64,000 nt of DNA from Rusavskia elegans (lineage: Eukaryota > Ascomycota > Lecanoromycetes > Teloschistales > Teloschistaceae). The DNA lies in contig SAUG01000016.1 in assembly GCA_011316305.1 (NCBI GenBank), positions 488,369 to 552,368 on the forward strand, read 5' to 3'. Under the pieces are notes generated by a model, which ran no database searches, was not told the origin of the DNA, and worked only from the letters and a program-made list of their open reading frames with translations. Position numbers and translations under genes: made by a program. Numbering within the stretch: the stretch's first letter is position 1; every line of letters starts with the position of its first letter. Below, in pieces: positions 1 through 9,888 of this stretch.

Positions 1-261
1 TTGCATAACCAACGGGATTACATCTTTCTGCGACGGCATCGGTATGTCTTTCGCGAGAAGCGACAGACGGAGAAAAATGTGATTGGACCTGACGGGAAGG
101 AAGTGAAGGGCGTGGAGGGAATAAGAGCGGGATTGCAAGAATTGGGACCGCGATTCACGATGAAGTTGAGGCGGATCGATAGGGGGATCCAAAGGGGGAG
201 TGGGCAGGAATGGGAGTGGAAAGGGAAGATGGAGAAACAGAGGACGAAGTTTCAGTTGTAG
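1..261 (+). CDS. RPF1: Ribosome production factor 1, C-terminal end (5' truncated by window)
   Basis: This is the last 86 codons of a Brix-domain protein of the Rpf1 family, a nucleolar factor needed for maturation of the large ribosomal subunit. The frame is open from base 1 to the TAG-free end at a TAG/TAA-type stop at 259-261, so the true start lies outside the window. Family hallmarks visible are '[16 protein letters not shown]', then '[20 protein letters not shown]', and a closing '[17 protein letters not shown]', which match the end of fungal Rpf1, where the Brix fold finishes with an 'LGPRFTxKL' strand and a basic tail. The call rests on recognition of these motifs; only the C-terminal quarter of the protein can be seen. 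Confidence 0.85.
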   Translation: MHNQRDYIFLRRHRYVFREKRQTEKNVIGPDGKEVKGVEGIRAGLQELGPRFTMKLRRIDRGIQRGSGQEWEWKGKMEKQRTKFQL

Positions 262-502
262 ATACTGCATGTGTGGACAGATAGCGGATTTGGCAATAGA
301 AAGATCTTTGCTGCCCAAGTTGCTGTCCCAATTGGTATCCTGTGTACAATGAGATGACCATCTTGCCATCCTGTCCTGTACGCTTTCCAGCCAGCCCAAA
401 CCAATAACAGAGTAGGGTATCCGAAAGAACCAACCCAAAATCCCCCGTTATACCATACCCGTTACCTTCAACCCAATCATCCAAACCCTCCACCTATACA
501 TC

Positions 503-1180
503 TTACCTCTTCCTCCCCGCAACCCCCTGCAGCCTAACCTGCCTCAGTAATACCCCCACCAACGCCTCATCATGCCTATCCAAGTCCACCTTCCTCCTCC
601 CAGCAGCCTCACCCTCCACGCTCTCATGCTTCCCCCCCTCCGGGTCCGCCCTATCACCCAGCCTACTTTCCCATATCTCCTCCCTCCTTCCCGCCTCAAC
701 ATCACCCAGCGGCGACCTACCGCACTGCGCCACCGGCGTCCTCGGCGCCTCCATCTGCCCCGCCCTCATCACCCCTCTCCGCTTCAACACCCGCAAAGGC
801 ATCACGGTCCGCTGCTTTCCCATCGTCTGCACCACCTTCAAGTTCTCCCTTCTCATGCGCCGTGTCTGTTGCGTCTTGCGCACTCGATTCGTGCCGTCTA
901 CCTTGTTGAACCGGGATGCTGAAGGATCGCATGATGGTCGCAACTCGATCGGACTCTGAAGCGTCGTGGGTGTGCGCGGTGGACGTGCGGATGGTAGCGG
1001 TCGGTGGTGGGTGCTGGCGATGAGGGCTTGGAGGGAGCGACAGGTTGATTGCAGGGCTGTTAAAGCTGGGGAGGCGGGTCGGGGTTCGAAGTCGAAGGGG
1101 GAGAGCGGCGGGGGGATTTGGAGGGGCTGGAGGTGTGGGAGGGTATGGTGATGGTTGGGGAGGGCGGAGGAGAGGAGCAT
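503..1180 (-). CDS. Hypothetical protein, 225 aa
   Basis: A single open frame of 225 codons lies tail to tail with RPF1. The N-terminal third is rich in Pro and Leu, the middle (about residues 75-140) is strongly basic with an Arg/Lys-rich stretch ending 'TVMPLRVLKRRG', and the C-terminal part is charged. No signal peptide, membrane segment or known domain is evident. The complementary strand and the other frames here are also open because the DNA is GC-rich and skewed, so this could be a spurious frame; it is preferred because it is the longest and spans the whole interval. I do not recognise its function. Confidence 0.4.
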   Translation of the reverse strand: MLLSSALPNHHHTLPHLQPLQIPPPLSPFDFEPRPASPALTALQSTCRSLQALIASTHHRPLPSARPPRTPTTLQSPIELRPSCDPSASRFNKVDGTNRVRKTQQTRRMRRENLKVVQTMGKQRTVMPLRVLKRRGVMRAGQMEAPRTPVAQCGRSPLGDVEAGRREEIWESRLGDRADPEGGKHESVEGEAAGRRKVDLDRHDEALVGVLLRQVRLQGVAGRKR

Positions 1181-1840
1181 TGTTGTGGTTTTTGCAAATG
1201 CCGGGTGGCGATTGGGGTTTGCATGCGCCGGCTGGGATAGCGACCCTAATTTGGGATGTAACAGCTTAAAAGCAGCTGTGATGTAATCGCCTTGCTTATG
1301 CGATCCCGATAAAGGGATTTTGGATGCAGAAGAGACGCGTTGTGGTTACCATTTGTAGAGGAAAGAAGACAGCAAGTGCGGAGAAGTGTCAGGATGATGA
1401 CTCTTCTCAAAAAGCGCCGAGATGAACGGACTCCTCAAACAGGGCGATGTAGCACGCTAGCGCACAGGCGATCAGGTACCGGATTTCAGACTTTAAATTA
1501 GCATCCAATAGCAAATTGCGGATGTTGTTAGAAAGAAGATGGACAGGGAATTGGAAGATCGGTGTTTGGTGGAGAGTTGTCAAGAGTGTCAAGATCTCGG
1601 TAAGATTTGTGGATTCTCGATTTGGAATTTGAGATAGTTCTAGGAACGTCACAAGCACAGTCGTCACAAGCACACAGTGTGGGAATAGAGTAATAGGGGC
1701 TTCCAACGTCCATCGATTGGTCGAAAGAAGAGCGAGGCCTACGTATGTACACGAATTCGTCCCTCGAAGTCTTTGTGACGCTCCATGCTCCGTGTTTTTA
1801 CGATTATGACTCTGTCGATCGAAGCAGTCTTCCACCTTTG
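1181..1840. other. Intergenic, nothing recognised
   Basis: Between the hypothetical gene and the left diverged repeat I see only short, unconvincing frames, the longest being 142 codons on the minus strand with no recognisable motif. No RNA gene was found. Confidence 0.5.
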
Positions 1841-2400
1841 GTCACTAATAAGTAGACTCTCTACTCAGTGGTCAATGATGACAGCGGACGAGGGAGAGGA
1901 CAGAAAGGTTTTCGACGCTCACGCCGTTCCAACGCGTTCCTGACGCGTGCCTCGGCTGTTCGGTAATCTCTGTGAGGCGGAATTCGTTCCGCTAGAACCC
2001 AATTTAGCAGGGATAGTATAGACTAAGTACGAGCCAAGTACTAAGCTTCTACCATATCACTACTACCACGATCATTTGAAGACCTGCGAACATGGCATTT
2101 ATGGTCGATGCGGAGACGACTCCGGGATACGCGATGGAGAACGGACCTCTGAGGTCACGTGCATTTCCTATTATGGCTAGCGTTGCCTATCTAGGCCTAG
2201 TGTTCACTCATTACGCGCATTATTTATTTACTCATAGATTTCCTCTTCTCCTGCTTCCCAGAATATACAATACATACTCGCTCCTGCACTGGAGCTCACA
2301 TCATTTTTCAACTTGATGTGCGCTTGTAGCAGCTACATAGTGACATCAACGTGATCGGTGGAACGAGAACGCATATCAAGGTATCGACGAGGACAGCCCC
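1841..2400. repeat. Left copy of a diverged direct repeat flanking the cluster
   Basis: About 560 bp that can be aligned by eye with 12555-12800 in the same orientation. The best block is 2309-2389 against 12718-12798, roughly 80 bp without gaps and near 70% identical; most differences are transitions. A shared core is TTGTAGCAG at 2324-2332 and 12734-12742. Further matches occur around 1850-1925 and 2030-2075. Compared with the right copy, the left copy has about 230 extra bases at 2078-2308. It carries no credible gene; a 74-codon frame at 2092-2316 is probably chance. It looks like an old dispersed repeat, but its class is unknown. Confidence 0.55.
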
Positions 2401-2427
2401 CCATTACGACTGAAGCGGTTTAATGAC

Positions 2428-2779
2428 GGCTCTTTCTAACAGTGCCCCCCTACATGGCTGCGCGTGCCCCCCTTTGCGCCTAATCGGCCAATTAAACGGT
2501 ATACAGCGTCGGACTTCGAAGTTCCGGGTCTAAATACGGGTTAAGTCTTACTTACGGCCTCGAAATTCTCTAAGGTCTCTGATTAACTGGTTTACTATAT
2601 ACTAGATCTCTATTTAAACGCAGCTAGAAAAGAGTATCGAGCTATTCTATCTTCGACCTTTACTCCTATATGAATTCGAATACTAAAAACGACTGGGAAG
2701 GGGTCGAAATTCCTTCTGAAACCTCGCCTGTGTAGGGGGGCACGCGCAGCCATGTAGGGGGGCACTGTTAGAGAGACCC
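2428..2779. mobile_element. MITE, 352 bp, hAT-like (46-bp inverted ends, 8-bp target duplication)
   Basis: The ends are inverted repeats of 46 bp (2428-2473 and 2734-2779) that differ at two positions; both contain the shared block CTAACAGTGCCCCCCTACAT. The element is flanked on both sides by the identical octamer TTAATGAC (2420-2427 and 2780-2787), a perfect target-site duplication. An 8-bp duplication is typical of hAT-superfamily insertions. There is no coding capacity, so it is a non-autonomous miniature element. The interior is moderately AT-rich, while the ends keep CpA and TpG pairs and do not look hypermutated, as expected for a repeat too short to trigger RIP. No second copy was seen in the window. 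Confidence 0.85.
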
Positions 2780-2787
2780 TTAATGAC

Positions 2788-3309
2788 GAAAACCCATTCC
2801 ACAATGGTGTGGATTAAGATGGCGTGGAAGTGCCACAATTATGCTGGGATCGGCTTCCGTCTTCAGCATGCTGCAAAAGGAGTAATGCCCAAGCAAGCTT
2901 CTCACGATCCTTCGCAGAATGCAATCGGAAGCATCTCCTAGCCAATTGACATCGCGACAACGAAATCATTCGTCCAGTTCATCTGAATTTCATGGCTCTG
3001 CCTCGGAACATGCAATAAGTTAGGATCTCATAGGTCATGCTCGAGCCTGGTGATCTAGCAACCTGCATGTGCATGCTGCACCCCTTTTCTCCCCTCACCA
3101 CCACACTGCAAAATCATGGAGACAACGTCGCTCCGATGCAGGCACAATGTGGAAGCTCGGCTTGGCCTAAGGATCTCCGCTTTCTCCCTTTTCCATGGGG
3201 ATGCATGGTTGTGCTATGTATTGACCGCTATCTCCTGTGACTCTGCTCATTTTGCGGGCGAAGAGGAAGTCCTACGACGTACAACTTGACCATTATCAAG
3301 ACGTCATAC
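2788..3309. other. Intergenic, upstream region of the ATP-grasp gene
   Basis: About 520 bp separating the MITE from the ATP-grasp start. It must hold the promoter of that gene, but I can point to no specific site. Short frames here are not convincing. Confidence 0.4.
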
Positions 3310-4659
3310 ATGATGCCTCAAATCATATTGGATCACACGCTCCGCGAATTCTATTGTCAGGACGAGACAGAGGACTCGACCATAGTCGTCATCAACGCCT
3401 TACCGACGGCGGAAACCCAGATGACCAGAGGGATCCCTTTAGACATCAGATATACCTATCAAAGTCCCAATATCCTGACCAGGGACCCTGATGTGCTTGC
3501 TAGACTGTCTTTGCAAGTTGGCCCTCAAAAATCCGGTTTTATTGCCGGAGATATGCCAATGATCATCTTCGACCTTGACGATGCCGGACAAGCCCACCGA
3601 GACGAGGCATACCAAACCTACAGCCAGCTCACCCCCGGACAGCGGCCACAACTCAGTTTCGTCGCCCAACCCAGCGACATCCAGCTGCCTGCGGGTGCGA
3701 GGATCGCCATTGCTAATCCCATGGATTGTTTGCTTTCCTTACCACACGCAGTGGACCCCAGCGTGCACTACGACCTATTGTCAAAGAAAAGTTTGGCACT
3801 TTCAAGTTTGCCAAGCCCCCCGTCCGAAGTCGTTGATACTGTGTTGCGACCCGGTATAGATTACGACGAGCCAACATTGGACGCGGAGATAGATCGCATG
3901 ACCAAGACCGTCACTACTCGCGCCTGTCCCTTTGTTGTGAAGATGCCTCAGTCCTTAGCAGGCGAAGGAGTATTCTTGATCCGCGGCGACTCGGAGAAGC
4001 ATCACGCGGTCGAAGTCCTCCAGCAAGAGCTGAGAAGATCGTTGGCAATCATGCGTCAGTCGGAAATGCAGACGCCCACCACCAGCATCATTTTGCAGAA
4101 GTTGATTCCGGGTGAGAGTGTGGCACTCGCTTTCTTCGTCACTAGAAGGGGACGTGCCATCTTCACTTCCTGCTGCCCGCAACTTGTCGATCCGCACGGT
4201 CACTGGGAAGGCGGCTACATCTCGTATAAACAGCAAGAACAATGCCAACGCCGGTACGCCCGGATCATCGAGCTGCTTGGCCAGTACATGCATAGCAAAG
4301 GCTACTACGGGCCGGCAGGTGCAGATGTCATTACCGACCACGAGGGCGTGCAATTCGTCATTGACTTGAACGTTCGAGTGATTGGTTCGCATCCTCTGGG
4401 ATTTCTCAAGAATCATTTCTCGGTTGAACGAGGCTTGCACGAGGCTGTTTTGTTGTTTCCTCTCTACTTGAACTGTAAGCGTGAGACATTCGAAGATCTC
4501 TTTCGGAGACAGCTTCACGACGGGGCTTTGGTAATCACAGGGTGGTGCCACGATAAAGAAGAAAAGACGAGCATCACAAGTATAATCTTGGCAGCGGAGG
4601 ATGAGTCAAAGCTTCGCACGTTCATCGATGAGGTCAAAGTTTACCAAGTACAAGGCTAA
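3310..4659 (+). CDS. ATP-grasp ligase of the fungal secondary-metabolism type
   Basis: An intronless frame of 449 codons. ATG codons stand at 3310 and 3313; the frame upstream of 3310 has only a TTG, so 3310 is chosen. The C-terminal half is an ATP-grasp fold: 'PFVVKMPQSLAGEGVFLI' supplies the nucleotide-binding lysine (about K211) and glycine-rich loop, 'SIILQKLIPGESVALAFFV' is the following strand pair, and 'DLNVR' (about D352, N354, R356) is the metal and phosphate site. The N-terminal half has no known motif. Such proteins ligate a carboxylate to an amine using ATP, and related ones (the 'solid-state culture' group) occur in fungal metabolite clusters. The substrate is unknown. It is the first of four same-strand cluster genes and the only one without lesions. 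Confidence 0.8.
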   Translation: MMPQIILDHTLREFYCQDETEDSTIVVINALPTAETQMTRGIPLDIRYTYQSPNILTRDPDVLARLSLQVGPQKSGFIAGDMPMIIFDLDDAGQAHRDEAYQTYSQLTPGQRPQLSFVAQPSDIQLPAGARIAIANPMDCLLSLPHAVDPSVHYDLLSKKSLALSSLPSPPSEVVDTVLRPGIDYDEPTLDAEIDRMTKTVTTRACPFVVKMPQSLAGEGVFLIRGDSEKHHAVEVLQQELRRSLAIMRQSEMQTPTTSIILQKLIPGESVALAFFVTRRGRAIFTSCCPQLVDPHGHWEGGYISYKQQEQCQRRYARIIELLGQYMHSKGYYGPAGADVITDHEGVQFVIDLNVRVIGSHPLGFLKNHFSVERGLHEAVLLFPLYLNCKRETFEDLFRRQLHDGALVITGWCHDKEEKTSITSIILAAEDESKLRTFIDEVKVYQVQG

Positions 4660-5509
4660 ATGTCAGTCGTGCTTATACTGCGATTTTACGTCAATTTTCC
4701 TTTTACCTAGAAAACTGATGCATCGAAGGATCTATGTGTAAGTGTTCTGGCTTTCAGCCGGATACAAGCCAACAAATGGCTTTCAGACTGCCACCAGTAC
4801 CTGGCCGGTTCGGTCCTATATACATCATTGCTTCATCAACGATGGCCAATATCCATCGAGTCCTTTGTCTGCTAGCGTTCTTGTTCAGCCTTTGTTCAGG
4901 GGATCTAAGGCCAAACGAGTCTGCTTTTTAGCAGACGAAGGGATCGGCCCCGATTCAGTAGTATTCGCCAACAAGACCAGATGCGAACACTCGTGCATGA
5001 CAGGAAATGCTTGGAAACTGCCCATCGTGTCCCCCCTCCCCCCCCCCCCCCCCCAATGGACAGATCAGCCAGCTGATGTTGTAATCATAATGTCAAGAGT
5101 CCTGGCCTGTAGTAGACACTGCAGGACACTCGCCTAGATACCTTACATATGCCCCTTGTTCAGCAGCAAGCAGCACGGCGACGCACGAGTTATCGTGCTA
5201 CAGCATGCATGCATTATCCCACATACTGGTATGTCTTTCGTCACAACGGCTGTCACAATGTGATGTGTGACGTAAACATTTGCCCATACTGCACTGACAC
5301 TGTTCCTACAGACCCAGAACATGGTTTCCGTTGTCAGCGCCCCACGAGGAACCCAATGAGCAGCTGTGAATTTTGCTGAGAGAGCAGTCTGTGCAATACT
5401 CGCTGCTCCTCTTTCGCTGAGGGCTCTCTTGCGATAAAGTCCCAGAGACTTTTGCAAGACGTCGCCCGAATCTCGACGAACTCCTTCCTCATCTTCGACG
5501 CTGATAGTT
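4660..5509. other. Intergenic between ATP-grasp and P450 genes
   Basis: About 850 bp with no supported gene. It contains the poly-C run described separately. Overlapping 65-131 codon frames here have no recognisable content. Confidence 0.4.
5038..5054 (+). repeat. Poly-C homopolymer of 17 bases
   Basis: Seventeen C in a row, preceded by six C and one T. Such runs are unstable in replication and in sequencing, so the exact length is uncertain. Confidence 0.9.
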
Positions 5510-7280
5510 TTGACGATGTTGTACGGCATTCTGGACGATGGTCTCGCTCGGCTTTCACAGTGTTTTGCCGTTGTGATATTAGCATGGTACATCCTGACTA
5601 TTATCCGTCGTCTCTACTTCCATCCGCTCACCCAAGTCCCTGGGCTGAAATTTGCAGCGGCCACGCTACTGTACCAAACATACTACAGCTTCGCCGGCGG
5701 TAGCAGCCGTTTCTATCAAAAAATCCCGGAGTTGCATCAAGAATACGATAGAATCTCCATATGTCAACGCCAATGTCATATCAATAATTCCCGTACCAGG
5801 TCCCATAGTTCGTATCGCGCCCCATGAAGTGCATCTTAGCGACCCGAAAACTACGACAAAATATACCACGTTGGGTCCAAATTCAGTAAAGATGCACAGT
5901 TCTATGGAGGCTTTGCCAACCCGAACTCGATGTTTACCACCCGCAGCAACGAACTCCATCGAACCCGCCGGGGTGATCTCAATCCATTCTTTTCCCGGAA
6001 GGTCGTCTTCGGTCATGAACATATGGTCCAAGAGAAGATGAACATATTGATGGGCCGGATTGAAGAAGCGCTGGGGTCAAATTCGCACCTAGATGTGCAC
6101 CATGGGCTCCGGGCCATCTCTACTGATGTCATTACTGATTATGCATTTGGAGAGAGCTATCACCTCCTTGATCAGCCTGATCTTGGCTTACAATTCTTTG
6201 ATCTGGTTCAGAGACTTGGTCCTGCGGCGTGGATATTCCGCCAATGGCCATGGCTGAAGCCCATTGTTATGATGATGCCGAAACAAGTTGCCTACTTCTT
6301 GAGTAAGCCCATAGGCTTCGTATGGGACTTGCGGAGCGTAAATCTCCAAAGATTGTACACATGATCGTGAAGGCAGCTGACGCAGCCAGCACTGTAAACA
6401 ACAGATCGACCAGCTTATCGAAACGAGGTCTACAATGCTTGCCGACAAAGACAGCGCAGCCGAAAGACCTACGATATTCACATCACTTCTACCAACCACA
6501 GGTATTCCTGACGAGCTAACGAAAACCGTTGTTGGTGACGAAGCCTACACCCTCCTGACCGCCGCGGCCGATACGACTGGCAATGCCATGACGACAATGA
6601 CCCACTACGTGCTCTCAGATTCGAAAATTTATGTGCGCTTGCATGTGGAATTGAAGACTGCTTTCCCAAGGAACGAAGCTGTCTTGTACTACGCAACGCT
6701 TGAGAAGCTTCTCTATCTAGTAAGTACTGCTGTGAAAAGGGACTGTCGTGGCTGACTCGTGGCAAGTCCTGTGTCATAAAAGAAGGGCTCAGGTAGGTAG
6801 AAAACACCTCCAGACAAGCGTAAGGTTAACCGACACCAGGCTGTCCTCTGGCATCCCCGGTCGTTTGCCAAGAGTCGTCTCTGATACTGCTGCAATGTTT
6901 GATTCCTATGCTCTTCCACCTGGCGTAAGAGTTTCTTTCAAACGGCACATTAGGGGTTGAAGCTGACGTAAACCTTCCAGACCGTCGTGTCCATGAGCTC
7001 CTGGGTACTGCATCATGACCAAGCCTACTTCCCCGATCCTTTCGTGTTCAAGCCAGACAGATGGGCAAAAAGGCTCAGAAGCTGGAAAAAGCTTTTGTGC
7101 CCTTCGGCAAAGGTAGCAGAGCTTGTCTTGGGATGAAGTACCGCGAAACCATTAGTCGGCGGAGTTGCAGCAATACCTAACAAACGCCTCAGCCTGGCTT
7201 ACTACGAGCTCTACATACAGTCCCGGCCCCTTTTACCCTTTCTCCGACTCCTTGTGGTTGCACACCTGCACTTGGCTTAG
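5510..7280 (+). pseudogene. Cytochrome P450, degraded (trichodiene-oxygenase-like)
   Basis: Seven exon-like blocks read as a microsomal P450. The N-terminus (ATG at 5510) has a membrane anchor ending 'RRLYFHPLTQVPG'. Later blocks give 'GPIVRIAPHEVHLSDP', 'NELHRTRRGDLNPFFSRK', 'AAADTTGNAM' (oxygen-binding I helix), 'VIKEGLR' (ExxR) and 'FGKGSRACLG' (heme loop, Cys codon 7124-7126). Inferred introns are 5748-5799, 6338-6404, 6720-6766, 6793-6839, 6925-6980 and 7138-7192. Lesions: the first intron begins AT instead of GT; one base is missing near 5847-5850 and another near 7055-7059, both in A runs; and after 'GMNLAYYELYI' the usual C-terminal tail cannot be found. A-run deletions could be sequencing errors, but the donor change and lost tail could not. 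Family level is confident, subfamily is not. Confidence 0.8.
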
Positions 7281-7324
7281 GGATGCAGGTCTGCCGTGGC
7301 ACAACAATAATCTGAACCTTCCAG

Positions 7325-9888
7325 ATGAGATGGCCATTCCATTTCAAAGAGTTGGAGCGCCAGGCCGTGCTGTCGAAAGGAGCCAGGACTGGCGTTAACC
7401 TGGCAGCAGGCTACGTCTGTGACTGGGCCGAAGCCAACCAGTACACTATCCGAGCTTTGCAGTAAGAACTGCGTCGGCAACGGCCCAGTCATCAGCCATT
7501 ACTTGTGGGTGCTCGCATCGAGGCAAGTGTCCTGGAGTCCGCTGCGCAGCTCTATGGCCTTGACATGATCCAACTTGGCGACGACTGGGACTATTGCACG
7601 TCCACGTTGACGGAAATCATCCGTGACCAGCGACCTGTTATTTTTGCCGCCAGTCTTGCGAATCAACAGGGCGAAATGGACGACTTTGCTGCAATCCATA
7701 GACTCTCAGCGAAGACCGAACTTTTCCTCGTCGATGCCTCTCGAAATTTTGATTATATCACTACGCTGTCAGAACGAAGCAGAGAGCGACTTGGCTTGCC
7801 CCGTCTGGTTCTTCAACATCCGTATCTTGATGATGATATCTTCTCCGCATTTGGAACAGATACGATATTGGCTGCCACCGTGGTGGCTGGAGGGATGAAC
7901 TGGGTGTTCCCACCGCAAGTAGCGGTATTGAAACTTCGCATGCTCGGCACGCCCTCTTCCCAGGTGGAATATGTTCGGGGCAATGATGGAACGCTCGCTG
8001 GCTCTCGAGATCCCCGAGGACCTTGACTTGTTGGCTTGAAGAGAGACGTTTCGGCACGTCTGGCATGCGTAACGTCTACGCACGATGCTCCGAGAACCGT
8101 GATACTCTGTTTGAAATGCTCCGCAGCTGTAATGTACGATGTGAGCGACCTCCAGCGTCTCTGGATTTGATCATCTCCTTTGATAACAAGCTTCCTGCCT
8201 CGCTCTGGCTAAAGTGGGGTTGCACACGTCGACAGGATGGGTCATACCTTCTAACGATGCAACCTAGCGTGAGTGCCAGCGATCTCATGGAAGTTGCGAA
8301 TTCAATCCGTGGCAGCGGAGCAAATCACTTCGGTGCACCACCACATGCAACCACAAAGGCTGACGAATATGCCCTGGACGACGATATCATGGAAGAGTTG
8401 ACTCGAAGAGTTGCTAGCTGGCGTGAAACAGAGAGATACTCCGCCGGCTACCCACTCAGCCATGCTCTCTATTCTGCCCTTGGGCCGGTGATGGGCCATT
8501 TTCTCCCGTTGGCAATACCTTCAAGCTGGGCAAAGCACCATGGTGACAGAATCCCTCAAGACCGCATACAAAGCCTTGGCGTCTCCGAGGCAGAACAGGG
8601 TTCGTTCTCCGCTGCCTTCACCACGGGCAGCACAATGGGTAATCGAGTGGGCTTGCACACTGCCCTCGCCAATCATCCGAACGCTTTCGTGTACTATTCG
8701 TCGTCGAGTCATTATAGCATCAAGAAGTCGGTCAGAGATTCCGATGCGCTGACCGGACGATGGCATCCGTCGAAAAGGTCGCGATTTGCGGAGATCCAGG
8801 CTGATGGATTAGGTCGTATGATCTCAGCAGCGCTGGTCAAGCAAGCCGTTGCCGATCGAGAATGGTGCGACACCCGCGCTGGATCCTACAGCATAGTCTT
8901 ACTTGCGAACTTGGGCACCACCTTTGTGGGTGGCTGCGATGACATTGTATCTCTTCGACAAGCACTCCAGCGCGTTGAATTGGATACGGCCTATGTGCAC
9001 GTTGACGGCGCTCTTGATCTCGGCTTCTCGCCTTGCAGCGTCCGCCTGGGCGTACCTTCGCTCCAATCCAAAGATGGTGTCCCAGTCGTACAAGGCGTCA
9101 CCTTGAGTCATCACAAGGCATGAGGTATCATGGTTTCCGGCGAAGTCATCTGCTATAATCCCAAGCAAGGGCCATTGAGTACAGTGGCTTCACGGGTTGA
9201 ACCTCGCATCGTCTTTGAGACCTGGCTCGCTCAGAGGTTCTACACACCAGCTGGACTGGAGACGTTACACGCTTACTGTCTGGCTAACGCGAACCTCCTC
9301 CGACGAATGCTACAAGAGAAGGGCATCATTGTCCGCTACAACAAGAGTAGTCTTATCACATTCTTCGAAAGACTACCTCGGTGGATGGTGGAAGAATTTC
9401 ATCTTGCGCCCGAGGGACCATGGGTCCATTACATTACGATGCCGCATCTATCGCCCGAGGCTGTTCACTTCGTCAGTGCTGTTGCAATGTGGATAGAGCA
9501 ATTCGGGAACGCTCTCGAGGATGTCACGCCGGAGATGAGTTCGCTCCTGGGGTGCTCGGTGGCATGGCAGCGTATTCGATGCCATGGTCCAGTATCGTTC
9601 TCTCGGACCATTGAATTTGTCAAGTCTTCCGCCAGGGATGGGAGCGAGAGAGATACAGATGCCGTTGCGATTCAGTGCAAACGCGGTGCATTGTCGTTTG
9701 CGGCTTTCGGCAAGGAGGGCGCGCTGACCGTTGTGTTCCTGGTCGGTGCGGCCGCGGCCAAGACGGTCAGGATAGAGGACGTGTATTTAGCTCCAACTGT
9801 TGATGCTGAAGTTCAGGCGGTGACATTGGTTGCCGCAAAAGGCCTCGCAAAATACGCCGAATTGGCGGGACTGACCTTACTTTGCTGA
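7325..9888 (+). pseudogene. Tandem PLP-dependent group II decarboxylase-like protein, broken
   Basis: About 850 codons read with three interruptions: TAA at 7463-7465, a one-base frameshift near 8022, and TGA at 9121-9123. Two consecutive aspartate-aminotransferase-fold units are visible. The second (about 8400-9888) resembles histidine/aromatic decarboxylases: 'NLGTTFVGGCDDI', 'YVHVDGALDLGF' and 'VTLSHHKA', the lysine at 9115-9117 being the expected PLP Schiff base. The TGA comes one codon after that site. The first unit has 'GEMDDFAAIHRLS' and 'LFLVDASRNFDYI', but where HK is expected it reads 'GGMNWVFPP', so it probably cannot bind PLP covalently. ATG at 7325 is only the first in-frame Met; the usual N-terminal 100 or more residues are absent, so the gene also looks 5'-truncated. 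It would have decarboxylated an amino acid; which one is unknown. Confidence 0.7.

Noticed and set aside
572..932. Open frames of 116 codons (+) and 71 codons (-) inside the first hypothetical gene
   Set aside because: Low-complexity composition caused by GC skew; they overlap the longer minus-strand frame and show no protein-like pattern.
1407..1835. 142-codon minus-strand frame
   Set aside because: No domain, no splice-supported extension, and composition like random translation.
4734..5137. Two overlapping + frames (65 and 131 codons) before the P450
   Set aside because: They run into the poly-C tract and have no recognisable content.
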